From: DATILL01 sp035476575
GTDB lineage: Bacteria > Actinomycetota > Actinomycetes > Mycobacteriales > JACQDL01
Direction of reading: 5' to 3'
Assembly (NCBI GenBank): GCA_035476575.1
Contig: DATILL010000065.1
Coordinates: forward strand, 1 to 64,000
Length of the DNA stretch: 64,000 nt
A program made the position numbers and the translations under genes. Position 1 is the first letter of the stretch; each line of letters begins with the position of its first letter. Below are positions 54,801 to 62,442 of the stretch, one piece after another. The notes beneath the pieces are model-generated. The model worked only from the letters and a program-made list of their open reading frames with translations, ran no database searches and had not been told where the DNA came from.

Positions 54801-57153
54801 TGTGCAGCGCATCTACCTCGCCGAGGCTCAGTACAACCTTGGCCTGCACTACACCCATACTCGACACCCCCAGGACGCCGTCGAGGCGCTGACCGCCGCC
54901 GTCGACGGCTACCGCCAGATCGCCGAGACACACCCGCACGCCGTCCATGCCGGCCTGCGCGCGGCCACCGCGGCACTCGACCACGCCCAGGCGCCCGGCA
55001 CCGGCGCAACCGCCCACCCGGACCGCGCCCGAACGCAGGTCCGCTACGCCCGCCGCTGGCACGAAGAGGCCATCCGCTACCCGCTGCCCGGCATCATCAT
55101 CGTTCTCGGCTGGCGGACCGACCTGGCCGCGCGCCAGCCCCGCCAGCGCACGGTCCGCGACGATCTCGTCGCGCTGGTCTTCGATCGCAAGCGTGCCGCC
55201 ACAGCCGCCGAGGCCACCAGCACTGAAGAAGCCGCCACCGGCGTACCGGCCGCGCCGGCCAGCGCAGCCACCGGGGCGCTGTCCGGCATCGCCAACCGCG
55301 TCTCCCAGCTCACCGGAACCCTGACGGCCCGCGTCGCCAGCTCTCGCCTCCTGTCCCCACTGGTTGCCAACAGCAACATCACCCAGCTTGGCAAGGTCGT
55401 CGGCCTCGCCACCGCCCTCACCGCCCTGGTCGCCGGCGTCATCGTCGTGGCACCCGGCCACCATCCGGCGCCCGCGCCATCCACCGACGTGGCCCAGTCG
55501 ACCCCAAATCCCACCTTCCCCCCCGGCCCGGGTCAGACCGGCGGGCCGCTCGTCCCCGGCTCTACGTCGAGCAACGGCTCCACGTCTGGGACCGGCTCTA
55601 CGTCGAGCAACGGCCCTGGTGTTACGTCGAGCAATGGGGCCGGCTCCAGCCCCTCAAGCGGCTCTAGCGTTTCAAACCCCGATATTATTAATACACCCTG
55701 CGGGCAGAACCAGCACGCCGTTGCCGTTCCCCATGACCCTAGTCCGGCGACGATGTCCCTATCGAACCCGAACGTCGTGTCGCCCTCGAACCACGGCGTC
55801 TCGACGTGGGCAATGTCCCGCGTTGCTCGTATGGAAGCTGTCAGTTTGACTGCCCCGACATTCGCCATCCGCATCGACGCCACGCGTCTAGTCTACCGAC
55901 GCTTCTTCATCCCTGGGGTGACCTCCCACGTGTGGGTGGATTCCCGATTGGTACAAACATTACAGCTTGCGCCCGGCTCATATCCGTTCCAGTTTGCTTC
56001 TGGCTACTTCGCCGACTTCAGGTTCACGGTGACCCAGGCTGGAAAGATCGACTACGACTCCCGTTTCAATAGTTTCCTGTCCGGAACGGGTACCTCCACA
56101 CTCACTATCTCGGGCTTCTTGGTGACCCTGGATGCCCGTCATCTGTCGGGCCTTGGCGTCCTGCTCGCTCACATGCCAGCCCAGGGCTGGATCACCTACA
56201 CGCAGGTTCGCATGGTTCCCGCCTCGCACTACGATGTGCAGAGCCCAGGTGGCATCGCGAGCTTTTCATTCAAGCTGGGACTCGACGGGCGGTTCTCGTA
56301 CGGCTCTTCTCTGGACGTGAGAAGCGGTGGAGTCCTTAAAGGAAACGGGACCTCCTCGTTGGAAATCGTCGGTTATCCTATCCGTATCGACGCCTCACGC
56401 CTATCTTATCGGTACTTCCTTATCCCTAACATAACGCTCAAATTCATAGACGCTCAGACGATACCCACCCTGCAGGTCCTGCCAGGCTCATACGCGTTTC
56501 AGTTTGCTTCCGGCTACTTCGCCGACTTCAGGTTCACGGTGACCCAGGCCGGACTGATTGACTACGACTCCCGCTTCGCGGGTTTCCTCAGTGCGTATAG
56601 GTCCACACTTACTGTCACCGGCTTATCGGTGACCCTGGACGCTCGGCGCCTGTCGGGCCTTGGCATTCTGCTCGCTCACATGCCAGCCCAGGGCTGGATC
56701 ACCTACGAGCAGGTTCGCATGCTCCCCGCCTCGCACTACTCTGTCCAGCAAGGCTCGGGCGAGGTCACGAGCTTTATCTTCAAGTTGGGGCTTGATGGAA
56801 GGTTCTCGTACGACTCTTCTCTGGACGCCAACAGCGGCGGGTTCCTCAAAGGAAACGGAACCTCCACCCTAGAATTTCTCGGCTACCCGCTATGTGTTGA
56901 CGCACGGTCCGCCGGAGGAGCAGGGGTCACCGTCGAGCCAATCCGGGGAATGCCGTTCAGTACCACGCACGTCCAGCTTGCCTACCTGCTCCCTGCGCCG
57001 TACTTCAGACTCAGGTTCAATCCTGGCCATGCTCCGTTCTCCCTCGCACCGAATGGCACCTTCAGCTTCGATAGCGCTCTGTCACCCTACTTGCGTCTGG
57101 AGAAGCGCGGCGGCATAACTGTGCTCACGGTTCTCGCGCCACCCCCTGCTTGA
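51895..57153 (+). CDS. Transmembrane STAND NTPase with TPRs and duplicated ectodomain
   Basis: A 1752-residue protein. Residues about 18-38 hold SQVAVGDRNVVGDGNVV, the counterpart of the motif ending the upstream protein. A STAND/NLR-type ATPase follows, with Walker A HGLGGQGKTQLAG (about 112-124) and Walker B SALLVVDYAEN (about 184-194). Residues about 590-1060 are TPR units (HNLGLRLWDAEEVDRAVAPA, TNLGLRYATAGQATEAVTAT). One membrane helix lies at about 1167-1188, then a Ser/Gly-rich linker to about 1270. The outer part has two nearly identical 170-residue beta-rich repeats and a third divergent one. The order suggests a sensor outside the membrane feeding a cytoplasmic switch. Function is inferred; no family name beyond STAND/TPR is certain. 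Confidence 0.8.
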   Translation: MTGPRGSDPGPASSLVISGSQVAVGDRNVVGDGNVVVDRFVFEGWAHVSEPTTRDEAAGMLLCPPPRPASDALPGGWLRPEAGVITPWRRPEAEDLVQWCVGKPTGLLRLVHGLGGQGKTQLAGQVCAELRQRGWLAGFVELPAPGGGEVPAVGRGAGLPISAWSHRQSEIMTAVRALPKLGVSALLVVDYAENHAAAVGMLLREAVRAATAPTASTPPRILLLSRGEVDWLDDHPCRGWVHPEPILLGPLPGSLWEAGGEFAELDAAEVVAQVWTKAVTQFAAHVESGPLTTTAEPGALAAAALATGTPTSFLTTLDLYADALLRVLDRAQQLAGPAEAGASRPGGDPISGILAHERRVVAQAFAAAGVDLDGYERDRAVCVAFLRPAADSTSAADALATLPGLRALPAGQRDRVVGVLARLFPSDGGENVWEAPRPDRLTDTHLLRVAQAARSGKDFDDYVVAVCGGDDRQLAGHTARTLLRALSTPGAAVWYPVGLRRVEGSITALARAHPGGYVPALVALDPVRFEDEILDTLDVRRTAAGSQPLPIEPVEDIDSELRRIGATTSRLRIAVAVSRRLVEATRPAGTAEDDPVEVARHADQLVGLSRRLAEAGSLGEAVGPAREAVKWYRPLFDGDPETYRQALAAAVTNLGSRLADDGAPAAALAAAEEAVTLRRELAETGSHEHQVDLASALHNLGLRLWDAEEVDRAVAPAGEAVTLLRALAAADPAEQARLAVVLTSLAQIHAATGSPVQAVAAAREAVAIMRRLAEANPDGYLPGLAAALVALSAHLSPPAGRPRMSRPVREAVRLAAEAVETCRQLAVVNPLAYEPDLAAALTNLGLRYATAGQATEAVTATEQAVDIRRRLAGHDSNRHRADLAASLSNVALQVGSTRRRADALAPAREAVEVYGQLQEELPSARSDLAAALTNLGYLLAATGRDDEAIAPTAQAVATYQQLLADQPQLVQRIYLAEAQYNLGLHYTHTRHPQDAVEALTAAVDGYRQIAETHPHAVHAGLRAATAALDHAQAPGTGATAHPDRARTQVRYARRWHEEAIRYPLPGIIIVLGWRTDLAARQPRQRTVRDDLVALVFDRKRAATAAEATSTEEAATGVPAAPASAATGALSGIANRVSQLTGTLTARVASSRLLSPLVANSNITQLGKVVGLATALTALVAGVIVVAPGHHPAPAPSTDVAQSTPNPTFPPGPGQTGGPLVPGSTSSNGSTSGTGSTSSNGPGVTSSNGAGSSPSSGSSVSNPDIINTPCGQNQHAVAVPHDPSPATMSLSNPNVVSPSNHGVSTWAMSRVARMEAVSLTAPTFAIRIDATRLVYRRFFIPGVTSHVWVDSRLVQTLQLAPGSYPFQFASGYFADFRFTVTQAGKIDYDSRFNSFLSGTGTSTLTISGFLVTLDARHLSGLGVLLAHMPAQGWITYTQVRMVPASHYDVQSPGGIASFSFKLGLDGRFSYGSSLDVRSGGVLKGNGTSSLEIVGYPIRIDASRLSYRYFLIPNITLKFIDAQTIPTLQVLPGSYAFQFASGYFADFRFTVTQAGLIDYDSRFAGFLSAYRSTLTVTGLSVTLDARRLSGLGILLAHMPAQGWITYEQVRMLPASHYSVQQGSGEVTSFIFKLGLDGRFSYDSSLDANSGGFLKGNGTSTLEFLGYPLCVDARSAGGAGVTVEPIRGMPFSTTHVQLAYLLPAPYFRLRFNPGHAPFSLAPNGTFSFDSALSPYLRLEKRGGITVLTVLAPPPA
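55867..56886 (+). repeat. Tandem about 510-base coding repeat in the STAND ectodomain
   Basis: Two adjacent units share long identical stretches (for example ggctacttcgccgacttcag and acatgccagcccagggctgg) at an offset of 507-513 bases. The differences in offset are whole codons. A third, much more divergent unit extends to the gene end. High DNA identity points to a recent duplication. Confidence 0.85.
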
Positions 57154-57487
57154 CCCAGGCCGGTCCAACTCTCAGCCCCGATTCTGCGGTAGCGTCAAAG
57201 TTAGTATTCGCATTATTAGATAATCTCGCGGCGAGGTTAGCTCTATGTGGCAAGTCAGATCCCGCTGGTGGCGAGTTCGGGTGTTCCGGGTGCGCGGTAT
57301 CTGTGGGGGAGTGATGGTCAAGGCACGGTGGCAGGCACCCCGCGGATCAACAGCCGGATCCGCAGACCCGCAGTTCGAGCAGTAGGAAGCTGCCGGTTCA
57401 TTCATTGGAGCTGGCTGCGACGTGGTAACTTCGTCGGCGGTCCCTCTAAACCGGCCAGGAGCTGTGCGCCAGACCCCACTATGTGGT
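57154..57487. other. Gap between STAND gene and tgmC-like gene
   Basis: No supported gene. The first 90 bases are AT-rich (attagataatctc) and a 7-base hairpin gcggatc/gatccgc lies at 57342-57363, possibly a terminator. A 102-codon plus-strand frame here has poor codon bias. Confidence 0.45.
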
Positions 57488-58600
57488 CTACGCGGCGGGT
57501 AGCTGCCAAATGTGGTCAGTGTCGAGCCGGACGAGCTGCTGGTCGTGGCGGATAGTGAGCAGGTAGGCGTCGTAGCTGGGTTTGCCGAGGTGCTCCCATT
57601 CGGAGTGGGCGGCCTCGACCTCGTCCCAGAGCCGGCGTGGGCCGTTCTGGGTGACGGTGCCGGCGGGGGTGATATGGGCGCGCGAACCGTCAGGGTGGCT
57701 GAGGTACAGGTCGGCCAGGTCGTTTCCGCCGTTGGCGTAGCTCAGGCTGGGCAGCGCGATCGAGAGGTGGAAGCGAAACGGTCCGTCGTACACGGCGGTG
57801 CTGGGCAGGTTCGCCTGACGGGATGGGCCGGCGGGCTCGGCCGGCGAGTGAGGGGCCGGCCCGGGCCGAGTGGCCGCCGTCCCGCGCAGTGGCATGAAGT
57901 ATGCCCCGGACAGGAACCGGCCGGCGGCGCGGTCACCGTCGACCTCCAGCAGGGCCAGGCCGCTGGCGATGGGCGCGAGTATCTTCCCGCCGGGCCGAGT
58001 CTGCGCGAGCCATGCGGGCGGGACGCGGGTCAGGCCGCAGGTGGCGAGGATCCGGTCGTACGGCGCGCGAGCTGGGTAGCCGTTGGCGCCGTTGCCGCTG
58101 CCAATGAGCGGGTGGTAGCCAGCCGCTGCTAGCCGCTTTCGCGCAGCGGTGCAGAGGCCGGGGTCGATGTCGATGCTGGTGACGAGGTGGTCGCCGAGGC
58201 GATGGCAGAGCAGCGCGGCGGTGTAGCCGGTACCGGTGCCGACCTGCAGCACCCGGTGCCCGTCGGCTACGTCCAGGTCGTGCAGCATCGCGGCGACCAG
58301 GGATGGCATGGTGCCGGAGGAGGTGACGCTGGCGGGGGTGATCTGGGTGATCAGCGTGCTGTCGCGGTAGACCGCGGCCAGCCACTCCTGCCGATCCTCC
58401 ACTCGCGTGCTGTCGACCAGACGATAGCCGGGCTGAGCGTAGAATCGCGGGACAAGCAGGTGCCGTGGTACCGCGGTGAAGGCCGCCTGCCACGCGGGGT
58501 CGGGCAGCGACCCATCAGCGACGAGCTCGGTGACCAGCGCCTTCCTCAGTTCTGCCGCCAGCTCTGTCGCGTCACGCGGTTGTGCGGCTGGACCGTTCAC
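57488..58600 (-). CDS. tgmC: Methyltransferase of ATP-grasp peptide maturase system
   Basis: A 370-residue protein. Residues about 45-215 resemble protein-L-isoaspartate O-methyltransferases (FTAVPRHLLVPRFY, SGTMPSLVAAMLHDLDV, VLQVGTGTGYTAALL for SAM, DRILATCGL). The C-terminal 150 residues are a separate domain seen in methyltransferases of graspetide clusters. In fuscimiditide-type pathways the enzyme methylates an Asp in the cyclic core and gives an aspartimide. The GTG start overlaps the ATP-grasp stop (GTGA), so the three genes form one unit. Confidence 0.85.
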   Translation of the reverse strand: MNGPAAQPRDATELAAELRKALVTELVADGSLPDPAWQAAFTAVPRHLLVPRFYAQPGYRLVDSTRVEDRQEWLAAVYRDSTLITQITPASVTSSGTMPSLVAAMLHDLDVADGHRVLQVGTGTGYTAALLCHRLGDHLVTSIDIDPGLCTAARKRLAAAGYHPLIGSGNGANGYPARAPYDRILATCGLTRVPPAWLAQTRPGGKILAPIASGLALLEVDGDRAAGRFLSGAYFMPLRGTAATRPGPAPHSPAEPAGPSRQANLPSTAVYDGPFRFHLSIALPSLSYANGGNDLADLYLSHPDGSRAHITPAGTVTQNGPRRLWDEVEAAHSEWEHLGKPSYDAYLLTIRHDQQLVRLDTDHIWQLPAA

Positions 58601-59592
58601 GGCTGTTCCATGAGCAGGTCGGCGATCGACGCGGAGATCGGTATGCCAGTCCGGTATTCCAACCAGGCCCACTGCCCGGCCGGGTTCACGTCCACCAGCA
58701 GATGCCGGCCGGTGCCTTTCTCGACCACAAAGTCCAGTGTGGCGAAGTGCAGCCCGAGGTGCTTGAGCAGCCGTGCGACGCCGAGCGACTCCGGCTCGGG
58801 CAGCTCGCCGATGCGGTAGTCCAGGTCGGCGTAGTGAGCTCGCCAGTCCAACAGGTCCCGACCGGTGGCCGAGCGGATCTCAACCGCGAACATCTGCCGA
58901 CCGACGACGGTCACCCGCAGGTCATGGTCTTTGTCGATGAGCTGCTGGAAGCAATGCCCGGTAGCTCGTATTCCGGGATCTTCCCAGCGCCCGGTAGGGA
59001 CCTCGGTGACGTACACGACTCTGCTCGGCCGCCCGTGCTTGTCACGGAGACCGCGTCCGTCCAACGGCTTGTACACGATCCGGCCGCCCACCTCCGCGGC
59101 AAACGGCGGCACATCCTCGGGCCGGTTGGTGATCAAAGTGGGCGGCACGACCAGACCGCAAGCGCGAGCGGCCGCCAGGTTGACCGGCTTGGACTCAGCC
59201 CCTTCCACCGCGGCAGGGTCGTTGACCAGGCGAACAGGTAACGACCGCAGGACTCCCCACAGCGCGTGACGACCCTGCCGCGCGCACCATTGTCGCTGCT
59301 CGGCGGGCAGCGCCTCGGCCGGCCGGACGTCACCGGCTCGGCGCCAGTACACCGATCGGAGTCGGGTCAGGTCGACCTCCCGGAGGCCCCACATCGACCC
59401 AGACCAACCCTCACCCTTCTCGGCGGCGCCCAAGGTGGCGGTCAGGGACAGCCCTGCTGGGAAGTGCGCGCCGTCGATGCGTGCGAAGCTCACCCCCCGC
59501 TCCAACAGATGCCGGATGACGTGGTCTGCGGTCGGGTCGACATCGGCGGTGACAACCAGGACGCGAGGGCTGTCGGGCATGGGTGACGTCAC
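58597..59592 (-). CDS. tgmB: ATP-grasp peptide ligase (graspetide maturase)
   Basis: A 331-residue ATP-grasp enzyme of the type paired with short RiPP precursors in actinobacteria (SAV_5884-like). Recognisable parts are the N-terminal VLVVTADVDPTADHVIRHL, the ATP-binding RIVYKPLDGRGL region, CFQQLIDKDHDLRVTVVG and the metal-site VDVNPAGQWAWLEYRTG at the end. It would form ester or amide crosslinks between acidic and Thr/Ser/Lys side chains of the precursor. The GTG start lies 7 bases after the precursor stop; an ATG 12 bases later is an alternative. Confidence 0.88.
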   Translation of the reverse strand: MTSPMPDSPRVLVVTADVDPTADHVIRHLLERGVSFARIDGAHFPAGLSLTATLGAAEKGEGWSGSMWGLREVDLTRLRSVYWRRAGDVRPAEALPAEQRQWCARQGRHALWGVLRSLPVRLVNDPAAVEGAESKPVNLAAARACGLVVPPTLITNRPEDVPPFAAEVGGRIVYKPLDGRGLRDKHGRPSRVVYVTEVPTGRWEDPGIRATGHCFQQLIDKDHDLRVTVVGRQMFAVEIRSATGRDLLDWRAHYADLDYRIGELPEPESLGVARLLKHLGLHFATLDFVVEKGTGRHLLVDVNPAGQWAWLEYRTGIPISASIADLLMEQP

Positions 59593-59598
59593 GTTGCC

Positions 59599-59847
59599 TT
59601 AGTCGTGCGCGGGGTCGGTGTCGACGGCGAGTGGGTCCTTGCCGTCGGGGTTGGTTTGCGCGGTGCAGGTCGCCACCATCGGCGCGACCTCGTGTAGCGG
59701 CCGACCATCCGGCAACACCGCGATCTGCTGGTCCGGGCAGAGGAAGGCGGCGGACAACACGGACCCATCAGGGTCGGCTGGGACCGGCAGCGCGAACACC
59801 AACCCCAACGGCGGACAAGGCTGCACATCGACGGTTATCGGATCCAT
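59599..59847 (-). CDS. tgmA: Graspetide precursor peptide candidate
   Basis: An 82-residue peptide. The leader part contains LGLVFALPVPADPDGSVLSA and LPDGRPLHEVAPMVA; the C-terminal putative core TNPDGKDPLAVDTDPAHD is rich in Asp with Thr and Lys partners, as needed for ester/amide rings. GGAGAGGAG precedes the ATG. A taagat -10-like element lies about 26 bases upstream. It is directly followed by the ATP-grasp and methyltransferase genes. Confidence 0.8.
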   Translation of the reverse strand: MDPITVDVQPCPPLGLVFALPVPADPDGSVLSAAFLCPDQQIAVLPDGRPLHEVAPMVATCTAQTNPDGKDPLAVDTDPAHD

Positions 59848-60142
59848 GGAGTCTCCTCTCCTGCGGCCAGATCTTATCCGGACGAGGCATGGTTTCTCAC
59901 CACCTGGTCGGCACGGAAGTGGCTCGCCGTCCTCACGCGGCCGTTTAGCTACGACGAGCAACCGGCCGATAGGGCAGTTTCTTGAAGACCGAGACCGATA
60001 TTGTCCGCGGTGCCGTGCGTCAGCCCGTGTTCGATGAAGGGTATGGGTGCAGAGCCGATCGAGATAGTTGGTCTGCTGGTGTCCGGTCTGTCTGCCGCGG
60101 GCGTGCGCCGGGGGCGGGTCGCGGCGTGGCAGACTCCACCTC

Positions 60143-60401
60143 ATGTTGCGCTGGATAACCGCGGGGGAGTCGCACGGCCCCGCGCTGGTCGCCGTACTCG
60201 AGGGGCTGCCGGCCGCGGTGCCCGGATGAGCTTCGAGCGGGACGAGGTCGAGCTGACCGGCGGGGTCCGGCACGGGGTCACGATGGGCGGCCCGGTCGCG
60301 ATCCGGGTCATGGCCGTCGACCCGGTCGACCCGGACGAGCTCGCCAGCCTGGCCCGCAACGCCCCCCTGACCCGGCCCCGCCCCGGCCACGCCGACCTGG
60401 A
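60143..60401 (+). pseudogene. Truncated duplicate of the aroC 5' end
   Basis: From about 35 bases before the ATG, the sequence is nearly identical to the intact aroC 1121 bases downstream. It lacks an internal block of roughly 64 bases (after ctgccggcc) and another of roughly 33 bases (after atccgggtc), has a few point changes, and stops matching at gccgacctgg. The first deletion breaks the frame. It cannot encode a working enzyme but keeps the aroC start region. Confidence 0.9.
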
Positions 60402-60518
60402 ACATGTGGGCGCGGGCCTATCCGCCCCGGCCGGCAGGAGATCCCGTGCCTGGTCCGGGACGGCGACGTCGTCCCGGACTGCACCACCTCGTTTCCGCAG
60501 GTCAACGGGGGGTGGGAC

Positions 60519-60554
60519 GGTGGGACAGTTCTTGTAGGTCGGCGCTGTCCCACC
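60519..60554. promoter_or_regulatory. 10-base inverted repeat before the antitoxin gene
   Basis: ggtgggacag and ctgtcccacc are perfectly complementary with 16 bases between, about 50 bases before the antitoxin start. It could be the operator of the toxin-antitoxin operon or a terminator. Confidence 0.45.
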
Positions 60555-60602
60555 TCCGCTACGGACATGCGACACTGGCCAGGGACAAGGAACGGAGGTG
60601 CG

Positions 60603-60788
60603 ATGACGACCAGCAACCCCGATCACACCGCGCTGCCTGAGCCGCTCACCGTCGAGGAGCTGTTCCGGCACGTCCAGCCCATCCGGTCGGCCGACGACCT
60701 CGCCTGCGAGGGCATCTTCGAGACCGACGCCGAGCTGGACGAGTTCCTTGCGCACGTGGTGACAGCGCGACACTCCGATCTTGCATGA
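60603..60788 (+). CDS. Antitoxin-like small acidic protein (VapB-type partner)
   Basis: A 61-residue acidic protein (LTVEELFRHVQPIRSADDLA, FETDAELDEFLAHV). GGAGGTGCG precedes the ATG. Its stop overlaps the ATG of the PIN-domain gene, the standard antitoxin-toxin order. No DNA-binding domain is obvious, so autoregulation is uncertain. Confidence 0.7.
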   Translation: MTTSNPDHTALPEPLTVEELFRHVQPIRSADDLACEGIFETDAELDEFLAHVVTARHSDLA

Positions 60789-61176
60789 AGCGCATCGTCC
60801 TCGACACCGACGTTGCCTCTCTCAGTCTCAAGCATCGGCTGCCGCCGACCACAGCGGCCCGCCTCGTGGGCTGGCAGCCAAGCGTTACCTTGGGCGAGCT
60901 GACACAATGGGCGGAGCTACGCCAGTGGGGACAACGAAACCGCGGGCTTCTCGACAGTGGCTTTCCGGGGTAGCCGTGCTCCCCTGCACCAGCGAGGTGG
61001 CACGGACCTGGGGACGGATTTCCGCCTCGGCAGTACGGCGCGGCCGGCCACGTCCACAGAACGACACGTGGATCGCAGCCTGCTGCCTCACCTACGGCTT
61101 CCCGTTGGCAACGCTGAACCTGAAGGACTTCGCCGACTTTGCCGAACACGAAGGTCTGAGGTTGCTCGGCAGTTGA
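60785..61176 (+). pseudogene. VapC-like PIN-domain toxin, frameshifted
   Basis: The first frame encodes the PIN start RIVLDTDVASLSLK and TLGELTQWAELRQWGQRNRG, then stops at 60973. A second frame restores the protein from RQWLSGVAVLP onward with RPRPQNDTWIAACCL and ATLNLKDFADFAEHEGL, carrying the later catalytic Asp residues. One missing base near 60956 (gaccagtgg reading gacagtgg) explains it. As it stands the toxin is inactive. Confidence 0.75.
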
Positions 61177-61263
61177 CCCGAGCCCCGACTTCACTGTGAC
61201 ATGGCGCGGTGAACGTCGTAGGGGTGCGCTGGGGCGGGGTCGCGGCGTGGCAGACTCCACCTC

Positions 61264-62442
61264 ATGTTGCGCTGGATAACCGCGGGGGAGTCGCACGGCC
61301 CCGCGCTGGTCGCCGTACTCGAGGGGCTGCCGGCCGGCGTGCGGGTCAGCTCCGGGGGGATCGCCGACGAGCTGGCCCGCCGCCGCGCCGGGTACGGTCG
61401 CGGTGCCCGGATGAGCTTCGAGCGGGACGAGGTCGAGCTGACCGGCGGGGTTCGGCACGGGGTCACGATGGGCGGCCCGGTCGCGGTCCGGGTCGGCAAC
61501 TCCGAGTGGCCGAAGTGGGAGGTCGTGATGGCCGCCGACCCGGTCGACCCGGACGAGCTCGCCAGCCTGGCCCGCAACGCCCCGCTCACCAGGCCCCGCC
61601 CCGGCCACGCCGACCTGGTCGGCATGCAGAAGTACGGCGCGACCGACGCCCGGCCGATCCTGGAACGGGCCAGCGCCCGGGAGACCGCGGCCCGGGTCGC
61701 GGTGGCCACGGTTGCCCGGGCGTTCCTGGCCCAGGCGCTCGGCGTCGAGGTGGTCAGCCACGTCGTCGCCATCGGCATGGTCAGCGCACCGGACGGCGTC
61801 GTCCCCGGCTCGGCCGACCGGGCCGCGGTCGAGGCGTCGCCAGTGCGCTGCTTCGACGCCAAGGCCAGCCAGCTCATGGTCGAGGAGATCGACGCCACGA
61901 AGCGGGCCGGTGACACCCTCGGCGGCGTCGTCGAGGTCGTCGCGTACGGCCTGCCGCCCGGCCTGGGCAGCTTCGTGCACGGCGACCGCAAGCTGGACGC
62001 GCGGATCGCGGGCGCGCTGATGGGCATCCAGGCCATCAAGGGCGTGGAGTTCGGCGACGGTTTCGGGCTGGCCCGGGTCCGCGGCTCGCGCGCCCACGAC
62101 GAGATCGAGAACACCCCCGACGGCGTACGCCGGACGACCGGCCGCGCGGGCGGTGTCGAGGGCGGCATGAGCACCGGCGAGCCGCTGCGGGTGCGGGCCG
62201 CGATGAAGCCAATCTCCACCGTGCCGCGCGCCCTGGCCACGATCGACGTCGCGACCGGCGAGCCGGCGGTGGCGATCAACCAGCGCAGCGACGTGTGCGC
62301 CGTACCGGCCGCCGGGGTGGTGGCCGAGGCGATGGTCGCGCTGGTGCTCGCCGACGCGGCGCTGGAGAAGTTCGGCGGCGACTCGGTGGCCGAGACCCGG
62401 CGCAACGCCGAAGGATACCTGGCCAACCTGGTGATCCGGTGA
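61264..62442 (+). CDS. aroC: Chorismate synthase
   Basis: A 392-residue FMN-dependent enzyme making chorismate from EPSP. Signature segments are LRWITAGESHGPALVAVLEG, RPGHADLVGMQKYG, DDGFG-like EFGDGFGLARVRGS and EGGMSTGEPLRVRAAMKPI. Its 5' region is duplicated upstream. The stop overlaps aroK (GTGA); aroC-aroK-aroB form one operon. Confidence 0.97.
   Translation: MLRWITAGESHGPALVAVLEGLPAGVRVSSGGIADELARRRAGYGRGARMSFERDEVELTGGVRHGVTMGGPVAVRVGNSEWPKWEVVMAADPVDPDELASLARNAPLTRPRPGHADLVGMQKYGATDARPILERASARETAARVAVATVARAFLAQALGVEVVSHVVAIGMVSAPDGVVPGSADRAAVEASPVRCFDAKASQLMVEEIDATKRAGDTLGGVVEVVAYGLPPGLGSFVHGDRKLDARIAGALMGIQAIKGVEFGDGFGLARVRGSRAHDEIENTPDGVRRTTGRAGGVEGGMSTGEPLRVRAAMKPISTVPRALATIDVATGEPAVAINQRSDVCAVPAAGVVAEAMVALVLADAALEKFGGDSVAETRRNAEGYLANLVIR

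Noticed and set aside
57172..57555. Small frames in the gap after the STAND gene
   Set aside because: Poor third-base bias, no ribosome sites, and no recognisable motif.
60001..60537. 178-codon frame covering the aroC fragment
   Set aside because: It is a mosaic of out-of-frame and in-frame aroC remnants and ends in sequence without motif; annotated as a pseudogene instead.
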